A stretch of 64,000 bases of DNA from Lunularia cruciata (Eukaryota; Streptophyta; Marchantiopsida; Lunulariales; Lunulariaceae). Both the position numbers and the translations under genes were made by a program. Shown piece after piece: positions 33,566-45,655 of this stretch. The first letter of the stretch is position 1, and every line of letters starts with the position of its first letter. The notes under the pieces were generated by a model. That model was not told the DNA's origin, made no database searches, and worked only from the letters and a program-made list of their open reading frames with translations. The stretch spans positions 186,001 to 250,000 of the forward strand of contig CAOYZS010000005.1 of the NCBI GenBank assembly GCA_948567375.1, given 5' to 3'.

Positions 33566-34452
33566 TTCTATCCACCTCAAACCACGTATGACTCTGTTGG
33601 GTCTTGGTCTTTGTTCAGTCCTAGTTTTGAGTCTCACATTGACTGTCTATTTATTCACCTCAATAACCATATTCCTTTTACAGGTCCTTCTTCATTTATT
33701 GCTTTACCAGGTAATTTCTTATTTGTTGGATGCTATTCCTTTTCGATAACCTCTACATCACTTTCAGGAATCAGCTCTTCCGTCAAGAGACTGGGATTCC
33801 TATGGGGACACATGCTGTCTTTGTGGCTAACTTATACCTTTTCACCTATGAACTTGAATTCATACACAGAGTACTGGATGCAAATGATGTTGCCCTGTTG
33901 CGTGACATGTCCCAAGTTGGTAGATATGTCAATGCTCTTGTTGTGGTAGGCTCAGGACTTGATCATTGCATGAACTTCATTTATAAGGGTGATGCCACCA
34001 GAGGTGATGGGATATATCCCAGGCTTTCCTGTGAGTTAGTACGAACTCATTTTGGCATTCACTGTGATTATCTTGACTGTCGCATTACCCAGGACGATTT
34101 CAATATCTTTGTCTCTATCTATGATAAGAAAGAGCTGCTTCACTTTGCTCACATCAAGACAATCTCACTCCCTCATGTTCAGACACTTCCTATGTAAATT
34201 AGGGATTATAAAATCGGAGTGTGTTAGATACAGACAAATATGTATTTCCAGAAAGTCATACCTTTCAGCTTGTAGGAAACTTATAAAAGCTTTGTCTCCA
34301 AAAGTCACCCTCTTCACCTGCTCCAGAAAAAATTCCGCTCTGTCTTGCAAATGGAAAGAAATATCCATGGTTATCATGGGCTTAGTATCTATAGGGATTT
34401 AAGAACATCTGTTCTTTCTGACAGGCGGGGAGCTCATGTTCGAGCTCACCAG
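33566..34452 (+). mobile_element. Penelope-like RT fragment, catalytic box mutated
   Basis: After about 150 bp I cannot place, the RT is recognisable from the NLYITF...LFRQETGIPMGT segment through NLYLFTYELEFIHRVLDAND to RYVNALVVVGSG and GIYPRLSCELVRTHF. Both second-position residues of the catalytic YxDD are lost (YVNA). After a small deletion near 34190 the C-terminal block continues to HGLSIYRDLRTSVL and the 3' region. Confidence 0.82.
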
Positions 34453-36125
34453 TAATTTCTCCCATAGGCTTGTATACCAGACCGTTGAACGGGAGTTCTA
34501 CTTGACTTCTGGATTTGTATATTTACTGTCTATCAATATTTTAATTCACATATGGCTTTTTGCCATGTGGTCGTTGAAGGTTTGGTTATGGACATGTGGC
34601 CCCACCTTGTCCATCACTTCATCTGAGGCAGATTTTGCCTCTTTTCTTGGCCCTTTCCTGTTGTGCTCTGGGTCCTTTCAGGTTTTTCCTTGCTTCTCTG
34701 TTCTTTCCTTCTTACATTTCGCCTTTGCTTTTCCTGTTTGAGTAGACTTGCCCCTTGCCATGCAGCACTGATGTTTCTTGCTCCCCTCTCATATTACTAA
34801 CGAACCTCTTGCTTGACAATTTCTCATTGATGTGTCCTGGATTTTCTCCCTACTGGATTTTCTCCCTACTAATGGAGGTTTTTGATTTCAGGGATCCATC
34901 AGGTATGTCTCGATTCCTTCTCTCCTCTTACTCAAACTTCTTTCTTGCCTGATCCTCATTATGCGGCTGAGACTCCTGCGTTTATTTATGTACCTGCACT
35001 TCTGCTTGCTCTTTCTTTCCACACTTCCACTTCTGTTCTTCTGTTTTTTCTACATTCCCATTACTTATGAGTGGCATTTTACGGGAGCAACTGAGTTTGC
35101 CTTGGCAATCATGGGTTTCTGAGCAGAAACTCAGTATGAGGGGTACTGACACTTGCTCAGCTACTCTGGCACTGCGTGAGGTAGTGATGAAGTGGCATGT
35201 GTTTTCGTGGAGGTTTACTATGGCTGCCTTCTGCTTCCCTTTGCTGTGTAGTGTCTCAGGACTCAAGCATCCATAGAGTTTGTTGCGGTATACTTTATAT
35301 CCTGTTCTCTTTTGCTTCGCTCTCGTTACCCTGTTACACTTAGACATTACCCTGTTACACTTAGACATGTCTCTGCAACCACACATCTATAAGCTCTCAC
35401 ATTGTTCCACTCCTCCATGCCCCAGCTAATTCCCTCCCTCTTATTTTTCCTTCGCTGATTGCCTGATTCATGGTTCGACCTCCCATGGCTACAGTGTTCC
35501 CACCTGACTCCAGCCCACGTTTTTAATTTTCATCATTCATGCACTGCTTACTGGTGGTCTATTACCTCACGTTTTCTATCTCTCGCAGTCGATTGCATAG
35601 CTGTTTTCGATTTCAAGTTGTTTACTAGTCCTTTAGATAAATGTTTTTCTCAATTTGTTGCAATTATGCCTTTGCCTGATTCATGGTTCAACCTCCCCGC
35701 GTCTACAGTATTCCTACCCGACTCCAGCCTACGTTTTAATTTCATCATGGACTGCTTACTGGTGGTCTATTACATAACGTTTTCTATTCTTGCGGTCCAG
35801 CCTACGCTTTAATTTTTCATCATGCACTGCTTACTGGTGGTCTATTACATAACGTTTTCTATTCTCGTGTTTGCATAGCTGTTATCAATTTCAAGGTGTT
35901 TACCAGTCCCTTAGATATATGTTATTCTCAATTTGTTTCAATTATGGCTTTGCTTCAGGTTACATTCGATGCATTCTACCTTATGGATTTACGCTATTCT
36001 AGCATTGTGCATCACAGACATCTTGGTTACCGACCATTTGCATTTCATGAGTTCTGGATAACCTGTTCCCAGAATGGCTTCTGCTCTTATATACCTAGAT
36101 ATCCTGTTCTCTTCCGCTTCGCTCT
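34453..36125 (+). repeat. Penelope-type 3' module with an internal triplication
   Basis: A long 3' region following the RT fragment. It has an 11-nt cassette GGATCCATCAG (34892-34902), the 'actcag...gaggggtactgac' block near 35120, and three serial copies of a 'ctccagcc(c)acg...tgcttactggtggtctattac' segment near 35505-35580, 35710-35790 and 35800-35870. The tail has CTGTTC-CCA-GAATGG near 36063, wobble-paired. Confidence 0.75.
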
Positions 36126-38495
36126 CGTTACACTTTGATATGTGTTTAGCAACAGTAGCACCTTCACGAATCTTCATTGACGTTACTGTATTGAGTAGGT
36201 TGATTACAGTGACATCATCTGTGCCTTCATAAATCTTTCCAAGCCTCACTTGCCATTGTATGTCAGCCTATAGCACTAATGCACTTAGGAGTGACATTTA
36301 CTTCTTGTCTCTTGTCACCAGTTTTTCTCCATCCGTTTAAGTTGGCCGTTTCTTCTTGATGTATTTTTTCTCTACTTATGTGGGAGGTCGGCATCCGCTT
36401 CTTTGATGGCTTCATCTAAAAAATGCGTGTTGCTATCTACTGGTTTCTAAGTCACATTTACTTCAATATGTTTGCTTCGATTGTGCCATTGCTGTAGGTT
36501 ACCTTCGATGCATTCTAACTTAGGGATTTAATACTACTCTAGCGTTGCGTATCATTACATCTTGCTTCATGATCTTTTGCACCTCATGAGTTCTAGGTTC
36601 TAGCTCTGTAGGCTTGTTTACCATAGCGGTGATCAGGACTTATTCCTGACTGTTTCTTTAGGCACTGGTCAGAACAGTTTCTGTTCTCATATACATATAT
36701 ACATGTCTCATGTTTGATGCATCGCCCATTCTCAGCTATGTGACTATCCACTTTCTTCCCTTTGGCCCCAATTCACATCTGTTGTTTTACTTCACGGTTC
36801 CCTTGTATGTGTTCTCAACAGTCTGTTATTTTCAGTTTCCCTCGAACGGAATGGTGTATTGTTGAGTTGTAGGTCTTCCATTACAGCTTGTTACTCACAC
36901 TCCTTACATGACTGCGCGTTTCAGTATATTTGTTCTCTCCTGTTGATAAGGATACACCAGGATACATCGATATTATAAGCAGAGTTATAAGCAGAGTAAT
37001 ATGTAGCATAGTTACACGTGGCATCATCTCACACGTGTGACAATCTCGCCTGGTTCCTTCGCAGTTCCCAAGGCTCTCTCAGTACCCGAGGCCATCCTTC
37101 CCTCGGAAACCCTCTCCTTCTCCTTTGCTTTCTGCTCATCTGGGTTCTAGGTCTTGCTTAGCTCATAGTGCGTTCTTTCGTTAGTCCACCTTTTCATGCC
37201 TGTCCGTTCTGCCTTGTTCTCTGCTCTCTGCTTTATTTTCTGCTCTCTAATTCTCAGCTTCACACTCTTCTAACTGGCTCATTCCTTTGTTTTCTTACTA
37301 CCTCCTCCTGGTTTCTTTGTGCTTCGCTCTCTTTCACTGCTCACCCTGATAGACTTTGTCCTTGCAGGTGTTTTTCGAGGGATGTCTCACATCAATCACA
37401 TTCTCCTGCGTTTTGATCTTTTTCTTCTTTCCTTTCAAAATTTTGTTCATGCCTACATTATGCATTCTTCCGATTTCTGCTCTTTTAAGACTTTAAGCTC
37501 CAGTTGCTCATTTCTGTAGCCTTCCATTTCTGTAACCTTCCCCTGGCGATTCGTTGTTTCATTTAGTACTGCTGATAGCTGGTTGTTTTACTGCTGATAG
37601 CGGCGCTGTTGGAAGCAACCGAGTTTGCCTTGGCACTCATGAGTTTTCGAGCAGAAACTCGGGACGAGGAGTACTGACAATTGTTCAGCTACTTCGGCAC
37701 TGCGTGAGGCACTGATGAAGTCGTTGGTGTTATCGTGGAGATTTACTATGGCTGCCTTCTGCTTCCTTCAGTTGTTTAGCGTATCCGGACTCCAGTGTCC
37801 ATAGCACTGGGAGTGATATACTTCATCCTGTCCTCTTACGCTCCGCTATAGTTACACTCTTAAATTTCTACCCGTTTCTGCAGCCATAATCGCGAAATGC
37901 CTGCTACATCCACACATTCCTGTACTATTTCACTCCCTAGCCTTTTCCAATCGCTCTCTGACTGGTTCCTGCCTCGCTCTCTACTGTTTCCTGTGTTCCT
38001 CCCCCACTCCATCCCACGTTCTTTATCTTCATCTGCGCACTGTATCCTGGTGGGCTCTTATAGCAAGTTTTCTATTCCTCTCGCTTCATCCACGCACCGC
38101 ATCCTGGCGGGCTCTTACAGCACATAGCACGTTTCCTATTCCTCTCGCTTTTGGTTGCATTGCTGCTCTCTGACTTCATTATTTTTTGGTGAACTCTTAC
38201 ATCAAGCTCTCTAACCCACGCTCGCGTTGGCCTTGCTGCTCTCGATTTCAAGTTCGTTATTGTCCATTAGCAGTACTGTGTTCTCAATTTCTTGCACTTT
38301 TGCCTTTGCTACAGGTTACTTTTTTGCACCTATACTTTTGCTGCAGGTTATTTTCGATGCATTTTACACTAAAGCTTTCATACTACACTAGCACTGTAAT
38401 TCATGTAAATGTTGTTTATCGAATATGTGCACTTGTGCACTTCATGAGTTCTGGATAACCCGTTCCCCGAACAGCTTCTGCTCTCATTTACCAAT
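36126..38495 (+). repeat. Penelope-type modules, copy 1 of a repeated block
   Basis: Several joined module pieces. About 36600-38490 is collinear with 38985-40500, sharing 'ttctaactggctcattcc', 'tgatagactttgtccttgcag', 'gcgctgttggaagcaacc' and the 'ctccatcccacgttcttt' region. It ends in the hairpin tail CCGTTC-CCC-GAACAG and 'ttaccaatata' near 38493. Confidence 0.75.
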
Positions 38496-38504
38496 ATATC
38501 TGGT

Positions 38505-38975
38505 CTTAGGATGCAGTTAGAGGAGGAGGGATCTATCCCAGACTTTCCTGCGAGCTAGTTCGAACTCATTTTGGCACTCACTGTGATTACCTCGACTGTC
38601 GCATTACCCAGGACGACTTCAATATCTTTGTCTCTATCTATGATAAGAAAGAGCTACCTCACTTTGCTCAAATCAAGACAATCTCGCTCCCTCACGCTCT
38701 TTCCGACATTTCTTCTAAATGTAAATTAGGTATTATAAAATCGGAGTGTGTTAGACATCGAAGGATATGTAATTCCAAAAAGTCATTCCTTTCAGCTTGT
38801 AGGAAACTTATAATAGCTTCATCTCTGAACATTACCCTCCTCATATGATCCAGAAAAAATTTCGCTGTCTTACGTATGGGAAAAGATATCCATGGTTTTC
38901 CTGGGTTTAGTATCTATAGAGATTTAAGAACATCCGTTTTTCTTCCAGGCAGGGAGCTCTCGTTCGAGCCCACCA
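38505..38975 (+). mobile_element. Penelope-like RT fragment directly after a tail
   Basis: Starts within the RT at the 'gatgcagttagaggaggagg' site (GGGIYPRLSCELVRTHF), only about 12 bp after the preceding copy's tail. It continues through HCDYLDCRITQDDFNIFVSIYD and SECVRHRRICNSKKS, with decay, to the end of the frame near 38940. It is a clear example of a truncated copy inserted at another copy's tail. Confidence 0.83.
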
Positions 38976-40540
38976 TTAGATTTCACTGTAGGCTTGTTTA
39001 CCATAGCCCTGATCAGGACTTATTCCTGACTGTTTATTTAGGCACTGGTCAGAACACTTTCTGTTCTCATATACATATATACATGTGGCTCTGTCAGCCC
39101 CCAGGCCATCCTTCCCTCGGAAACCCTCTTCTTCTCCTTTACTTTCTGCTCATTTGGGTTATAGTTCTTGCTTAGCTCATAGTGCGTTCCCTCGTTAGTC
39201 CACGTTTTCATGCCTGTCCGTTCTGAATGATTCTCTGCTCTCTGCCTTCTTTTCTGCTCTCTAGCTCTCAGCTTCACACTCTTCTAACTGGCTCATTCCT
39301 TTGTTTTCTTACTAACTCCTCCTGGTTTCTTTGTGCTTCGCTCTCTTTTACTGCTCACCCTGATAGACTTTGTCCTTGCAGGTGTTTTTCTAGGGATGTC
39401 TCACATCACTCACATTTTCCTGATTTTGATCTTTTTCTTCTTTCCCTGGTTCACAATTTCGTTCATGCCTACATTATGCATTTGTCCGATTTCTGCTCTT
39501 TTAGGACTTTAAGCTCCAGTTGTTCATTTCTGTAGCCTTCCATTTCTGTAACCTTCCCCTGGCGGTTCGTTATTTCATTTAGTACTGCTGATAGATGGCT
39601 GTTTATTACTTCAAGCGGCGCTGTTGGAAGCAACCGAGTTTGCCTTGGCACTCATGAGTTTTTTAGCAGAAACTCGGGAATACTGGGGTATTGACAATTG
39701 TTCAGCTACTTCGGCACTGCATGAGGCACTGATGAAGTCGTTGGTGTTATCATGGAGGTTTACTATGGCCGCCTTCTGCTTCCTTCAGTTGTTTAGTGTA
39801 TCTGGACTCCAGTGTCCATAGCACTGGGAGTGATATACTTTATCCTGTCCTCTTATGCTACGCTATAGTTACACTCTTACATTTCTACCCGTTTCTGCAG
39901 CCATACCGTTCGCGAAATGCCTGCCACATCCACACATTCCTGTACTATTTCACTCCCTAGTCTTTTCCCTTAGCTCTCTGACTGCTTCCTGCCTCGCCCT
40001 CTACTGTTTCCTGTGTTCCTCCCCCACTCCATCCCACGTTCTTCATCTTCATCTGCGCACTATATCCTGGTGGGCTCTTATAGCAAGTTTCCTATTCCTC
40101 TCGCTTCATCCACGCAGTGCATCCTGGCGGGCTCTTACAGCACAAAGCATGTTTCCTATGCCTCTCGCTTTCGGTTGCATTGCAGCTCTCTGACTTCATT
40201 ATTTTTTGGTGAACTCTTACATCAAGCTTTCTAACCCACGCTCACGTTGGCCTTGCTGCTCTCGATTTCAATTTCATTATTGTCCATTGGCAGTACGGTA
40301 TTCTCAATTTCTTGCACTTATGCTTTTGTTGCAGGTTACTTTTTTGCACTTATACTTTTGCTGCAGGTTATTTTCGATGCATTTTACACTAAAGCTTTTA
40401 TACTACACTAGCACTGTAATTCAAGTACATGTTGTTTATTGAATATGTGCACTTGTGCACTTCATGACTTCTGGATAACCCGTTCCCAGAACGGCTTCTG
40501 CTCTCATTTACCTATATATCTGGTCTCGTATACCAATATA
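38976..40540 (+). repeat. Penelope-type module, copy 2 of a repeated block
   Basis: Collinear with 36600-38490 but lacking the segment equivalent to about 36690-37080. It ends with a perfect hairpin near 40480-40496 and 'ctcatttacctatata', after which short 'tatatctggtctt' pieces occur twice (40513 and 40540). Confidence 0.75.
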
Positions 40541-41472
40541 TCTGGTCTTAGTTTTTTTCTTAGACTTGTATACCATCTTCACTCCTGAACTGTTTTATAT
40601 AGATCGAATACCACTATTTGGGATCTTTTCTGCCATATGGATTTGCATCAAAGGCTTATGGACACGTGGCCTCTGCTTATGGACAAGTGGCCCACCTGGT
40701 CTTTCACGTAATAAGAGGCTGCAATTTGCCTCCATGGTTTGCTTTATTGCGAGATGCCCTAATTTCTTTTCAGTGCTCTTACTTGCTTATCTGTCCACCA
40801 GGGTTTCTCCCGCTTGGGTTTGGTTCGCTGTCCTTTCTTGTGTAGCATTGAAAACTGTTGCTCTCCGCTCGTGGTTCGCTTGGGTTTCTGCTGCTAGTCC
40901 TTTCTTGTGTAGCATTGCAGTTTTATGGCTCCCCTCATCCCTTCCCATGCAGCGCTGAGTTTTCTTGCAAGGAGGTTTCTTTCGCTGAAGATTCTTGTTT
41001 CTCACTATTTCTGAGCAGCACTTTAGGGAAGCATCTGAGTTTACCTTGGCACTCATGAGTTTTCGAGCAGAAATTCGGGACGAGGGGTACTGGCAATTGT
41101 TCAGCTACTTTGGCACTGCGTGAGGCACTGATGAAGTCGCAGGTGCTTTCATGGAGGTTTACTATGGCCACTTTCTGCTTCCCTTAGCTGTTTAGCATCT
41201 CAGGACTCCAGCATCCATAGTGCTGGTTGTGATATGATTCATATCTTGTCCTCTTATGCTTCACTCTCTTTGCCTTTTACACGTTGACCCATTTGTGTAG
41301 CCACATCACTTGAGACCCCTTGTTTTGTTCCACTCCTCCATTCCACAACTAATTCCCTCCATAGTACTTTCCCTTCCTTTGCTCTCTGATTGCTTCCTGC
41401 TTCACCCTCTCATGCCTAAAGCGTTCCTACCCGACTCCAGCCCAGGTTCTTTCTAGTTGTGCACGCACGGCT
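40541..41472 (+). repeat. Penelope-type 3' module, left half, broken by Copia-2
   Basis: Resembles 51346-52215 of the long copy: 'tatggacacgtggcc', 'agcagcactttagg', 'actcatgagttttcgagcag', 'gcgtgaggcactgatgaag', 'gactccagcccagg', 'gcacgcacg'. It stops at 41472 and resumes at 45299 with 'cgacttactggtggg', so Copia-2 inserted into this copy. Confidence 0.82.
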
Positions 41473-41722
41473 TGTTAGATAAACATCTATATATAATGGA
41501 GTGTTTTGTGCCTTGTGATCATACGTTACGGAACTGTTCACATAACTGTTTGTTATGCAACTGTTCAGACGTTAGACTACTATAGTTAGCTAAGTCACGT
41601 TAAGTCAGTTACCCAAAACATAACTCTTGCTCTTCTCGAGCTTGATCATGTACCTATATAATCCCAGTTGTGGGATTATCTGTTGGTTCACTCGATCACC
41701 TACTTACATCATATTTCTCACA
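41473..41722 (+). repeat. Copia-2 5' LTR
   Basis: 250 bp, beginning TGTTAGATAAAC and ending TTTCTCACA. It contains a likely TATA box TATATAAT (41655-41662), followed at once by an inverted repeat AATCCCA-gtt-TGGGATT. A related solo LTR at 55305-55534 shares this end region. Confidence 0.9.
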
Positions 41723-41735
41723 TGGTATCAGAGCT
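41723..41735 (+). promoter_or_regulatory. Copia-2 primer-binding site
   Basis: TGGTATCAGAGCT directly abuts the 5' LTR. It is complementary to the 3' end of plant initiator tRNA-Met, the usual primer of plant Ty1/Copia elements. Confidence 0.92.
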
Positions 41736-41739
41736 GGGG

Positions 41740-43987
41740 AGAGGCAATACAAACCGCCAACTTTGTGCAAAATCGAAGTCCTACCAAAGCCATCTCCTCC
41801 AAAGTCACACCCTTCCAACTCTGGTTGGGTTATAAACCTAATCTATCCCTACTTTGCATTTTTGGGTGCATTGGTTATGCACATGTTCCATCTTCTTCCA
41901 GATCTAAACTTGATTCTAAATCTTCCAAGTGTATTTCCTTTGGCTATAGTCAGGACAGTAAAGCTTACAGAGTACAGAAGATATCTGATAACTCCATTTT
42001 CCTGTCAAGAGATGTTCAGTTTCAGGAACATATCTGTGCTCATGAACATCAATAGTGTTCTGACACTCAGGATGTTCAACTGGATTTCATCTATGATCCG
42101 ACAATTTTCATTTCCTCACCTATTTCTTGTTCTCCGTCTACCCACATTATATCCCCACCAACTCCAACTCTGTCTGAGTCACCTCCTATCCACAACCTAC
42201 CAGCTCCAACAATTCCTTCTCCATTACCTTCTTCACTACTGTCATTACCTTCTAGTTCTGGTACTCCACACAGGTCCTCAGGATCCACTACCATTGTTTA
42301 TACTAGAAGGCCAAAACCTCTACCTTTTCCAGATACTGTCCAAGCACCTTCTGTATGTCAAGGCACCAGGGTTCGCACTCAAGTTCAAAAGTATGATGCA
42401 CTGTTGGAATCTGCTAATGCACTAAGCGTGCATTTTTCTGCATCTGACCCTGATCCTGACACATATGAAGTTGCTATCACTGGACCTGATTCCAGTAAAT
42501 GGTTTGAGGCTATTCAAGAGAGCTTCAGTTCATGGAGAGCAATCAAACATGGGTCATTACTGAGTTACCAGCAGGTTGCAAGGCAGCCACCTGTAAGTGG
42601 ATTTTAAAGAAGAAATATGATGCACAAGGCTTGATCCAAAGGTACAAGGCTAGACTTGTTGCTCGTGGTTTCTCTCAAGTCCCAGGTATTGACTACACAG
42701 AGACCTACTCTCCTGTTGTCAAATTGACAATAATTTGCGTGCTGCTTGCTTACTCAGCTCAGAATGATTTGGAAATGCATGCTCTTGATGTTAAAACAGC
42801 TTTTCGCAATGGCACATTGACTGAGACAATCTACATGCACATTCCTCTTGGCTTGCTGACTCCTGATCAGCATGAGCAGCAACAAGCCAATAAACAAGGA
42901 CAATTGGTTTTACAGCTCTACAAGGCTTTGTATGGTCTCAAACAGTCTGCCAGACAGTGGTATCACAAGTTTGATCAGTTTATACTAGGTTTGGGATTTG
43001 AGCGCTCTGGAGCTGATTCTAATCTCTATATCTTCCATTCTGGTTCTCATTTTGTCATCTTACCTCTTCATGTAGATGACTGCATCCTTGCTAGCTATAA
43101 CCTTTCTCTTCTCCTTTCTGTCAAAGAGTCTCTTAAACAGGGTTTTGAGATGACTGATCTGGGAGAGATTAGTCGTTGTCTTGAGTTGCAAGTCACAAGA
43201 CACAGAAAACAAAGAAAGATAAGTCTATCTCAAGAGAGATATTTAAGAGAGATTCTTACTCGTTTTCATATGCAAGACTGTAAACCTGTTTACAATCCTG
43301 TAGAGTCAGGAATGAGATTACAGTCTTCAGGATTGTCCAAAAATTGATCAAGAGAGAGAGCATATGAAGACAATACCTTACCAATCTGCAGTCGGGAGTT
43401 TGATGTGGGCTATGGTCAGCACCAGGCCTGATCTGGCTTATGCTATCAGTTCAGTTGCCAAGTACATGGCAAATCCTGGCCTGAACCATTGGAAGGCTGT
43501 CAAAAGGATTTTCCGGTACATTCAAGGTACACTGTCACATGGCCTAACTTACAGTGCATCTAGTACTCCCATTCATGGGTATTCCAACTCAGATTGGGGA
43601 GGAGATCCAGACACAAGAAGATCTACAGGAGGATATTGTTTTATCTTCTGTAATGCAGCTGTCTGTTGGTCAAGCAAAAGGCAAGCTTCTGTTTCTTTAT
43701 CCAGCACTGAAGCTGAATACATGGCCTTGTCAAAGTCAGCTACTGAAGCAGTATGGCTTAAGCGCTTGTTAAGTGACCTGGGTTTTCCTGGAGAAACAAT
43801 GAAGCTGTACTGTGACAGCAACAGCGGAATTGATCTTGTAACTCCAACAAAGCAGCATGAGAGAACAAAGCATATATATATCAGATTCCACTTTGTAAGA
43901 GAAAAGGTGGAAGACAAGGAGATCTCTGTTTTACAGGTGGACACCAGAGATAAAACTGCAGACATTTTTACTAAAGGATTGACTTGA
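41740..43987 (+). pseudogene. Copia-2 pol remnant: end of integrase, RT and RNase H
   Basis: Just 17 bp after the primer site the sequence enters the C-terminal part of integrase (TANFVQNRSPTKA ... PFQLWLGYKPNLSLLCIFGC), so gag, protease and the integrase core are deleted. After a stop and a decayed hinge, the RT is open at 42532-43347: KARLVARGFSQVPGIDYTET, ALDVKTAFRNG, YGLKQSARQWY and a catalytic box HVDD in place of YVDD. After one stop (about 43345) RNase H follows to 43987: SNSDWGGDPDTRRSTGGY, SLSSTEAEYMA, LYCDSNSGI, DIFTKGL. Many domains look fresh, but the element could only move with help. Confidence 0.9.
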
Positions 43988-44082
43988 GAACTGCATACTA
44001 GGGTTTGTCATGCACTAGGAGTGATAGATAATAGACAATTACAAAACGTCCATTAAGAGGGGGTGTTAGATAAACATCTATA

Positions 44083-44524
44083 TGATAAGAACCAAGCTTC
44101 CTACCCTTTGAAGTGGAAGGTCTATCACTCCCTCTGATCTCTGATGTATCAGACATCACTACTGCAATACTAGATCTCTCCTCTTGTATCACAGCTCACA
44201 AGCATCAAGTAGGTTCTCTCACGCAGCACTAGTAGCCTCTAATACTGAGATATCCAAAGACAATCCTGAGATGATGTTAGGCAACTCAGGACTTCACGAA
44301 ATGCAAGGAAGAGGTGTTGGGAATCACCCTTGTTGAAGAACTGACTGAAACAGGAGTAGAAAACACTCTTATATACACTTAAGCAAACCCTAGGGGGTTG
44401 CTTTGCATAACCCTAATTAGGGCTGCGCCCACTCTTTACCCTAAGTAGAGGACATCTGGCAGGGCTTCTAGAGGATTCTTCAAGTCAAGGGAAGTCTCTA
44501 AACTAGAGATTAACTAAACTAACA
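44083..44524 (-). repeat. Copia-1 solo LTR inside the Copia-2 3' LTR
   Basis: 442 bp, TGATAAGAACC...AACTAACA, reading identical by eye to the LTR at 58242-58683. Flanked by ctata on both sides (44078-44082 and 44525-44529), an intact 5-bp target duplication. A recent insertion followed by LTR-LTR recombination. The strand is given by analogy with Copia-1. Confidence 0.93.
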
Positions 44525-44538
44525 CTATATATAATGGA

Positions 44539-45061
44539 TTTATCCTTCCTGTGCTCTGCCTCCTGCCACCTTCTCCGATTTCCGTTTCCTGACTCAGCTC
44601 TTCCCTGACCCGCGATATTTATCGACTATTACTTGTCTCTTGCCACCAGTTCATCTCCATCCTTTTCAGCTGTCCGTTTCTTCATGGAGTCTTAATTTTT
44701 TTACTTATGTGGAGTACTGTCTCCGTTTCTTTGCAGGCTGCATCTCAACTATGCGAGTTGCTATCTAACGGGTTTCCACGTGACAGTTATTTCGCGTTTC
44801 ATTCGATGATGTTTCTCATATAGATATGCTGGTGTTTCAATATGTTTATTTCGATTATGCCATTGCTGCAGGTTACCTACGATGCATTCTAACTTCAGGA
44901 TTTCACTACTCTAGTCTTGCGTGTCGCATACCTTCTGTGCATTCTACCCTCGGGGTTATATATTCCTAGTGTTGAGTATCATGTACATATGGTTTATCGC
45001 TCATTTGCACTTCATGAGTTCTGGATAACCCGTTCCCAGAACGGCTTCCGTTCTCGTATAC
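44539..45061 (+). mobile_element. Truncated Penelope-type copy inside the Copia-2 3' LTR
   Basis: Starts inside the 3' module ('tttatccttcctgtgctctg') and ends with the hairpin CCGTTC-CCA-GAACGG and 'ctcgtatac'. It is flanked by ctatatataatgga at 44525-44538 and 45062-45075, 14 bp. Part of the left copy overlaps the solo-LTR duplication and part of the right copy may be element tail. The Copia-2 LTR continues exactly after it. Confidence 0.88.
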
Positions 45062-45298
45062 CTATATATAATGGAGTGTTTTGTGCCTTGTGATCATACA
45101 TTACGTAACTGTTCACATAACTGTTCGTTATGTATCTGTTCAGATGTTAGACTACTATAGTTAGCTAAGTCACGTTAAGTCAGTTATCCAAAACATAACT
45201 CTTGCTCTTCTCGAGCTTGATCATGTACCTATATAATCCCAGTTGTGGGATTATGTGTTGGTTCACTCGATCACCTACTTACATCATATTTTCTCACA

Positions 45299-45655
45299 CG
45301 ACTTACTGGTGGGCTTACTGGCGGCCTCTTACACCATGGTTTCCTATTCCTTGCTATCGTTTGCATAGATGTTCTAGATTTAATGTCCTTTACTAGTCTG
45401 TTGGCCACCAGTTCTTTTCAATTTGTTTCCATGATGCTTTTGTTATAGGTTACATTTGATGCCTGCTACCTTAGTGCTTTAACATTGCTCTCGCAATGTG
45501 ATTCATGTACCTATTGCTTATTGTACATATTGGTTATCGATCATTTGCACTTCATGAGTGCTGGATAACCCGTCCCCAGGTCATTTGCACTTCATGAGTT
45601 CTGGATAATCCGTCCCCAGAACGGCTTTTGTTCTCGTATACGAATATATCTGGTC
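45299..45655 (+). repeat. Penelope-type 3' module, right half beyond Copia-2
   Basis: The continuation of 40541-41472. It includes a small tail duplication near 45548-45600 ('tcatttgcacttcatgag' twice) before the final hairpin and 'ctcgtatacgaatata'. Confidence 0.8.

Larger units (their letters stand above)
41473..45298 (+). mobile_element. Copia-2: internally deleted Ty1/Copia element with nested insertions
   Basis: A 5' LTR (41473-41722), a primer site, a short pol-only interior, a purine tract just before 44064 and a 3' LTR beginning at 44064. The 3' LTR is broken by a Copia-1 solo LTR (44083-44524) and a truncated Penelope copy (44539-45061), and finishes at 45298. The flanks are cggct (41468-41472) and cgact (45299-45303), a 5-bp target duplication with one change. 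By eye the two LTRs differ at about eight substitutions and one indel, so this is older than Copia-1. Confidence 0.9.

Noticed and set aside
37320..37380. ttgtccttgcag|gtgttttt as a zero-length exon (recursive splice site), also at 39380
   Set aside because: AG|GT juxtaposition is common by chance in pyrimidine-rich DNA, and the third copy (63550) has GC instead of GT. Not as regular as the 11-nt cassette.
42091..42294. Acidic minus-strand open frame in the Copia-2 hinge
   Set aside because: Low-complexity antisense of a Pro/Ser/Thr-rich linker between integrase and RT.
43573..43965. Antisense open frame of 130 codons within Copia-2 RNase H
   Set aside because: Shadow of the real RNase H frame; no independent motifs.
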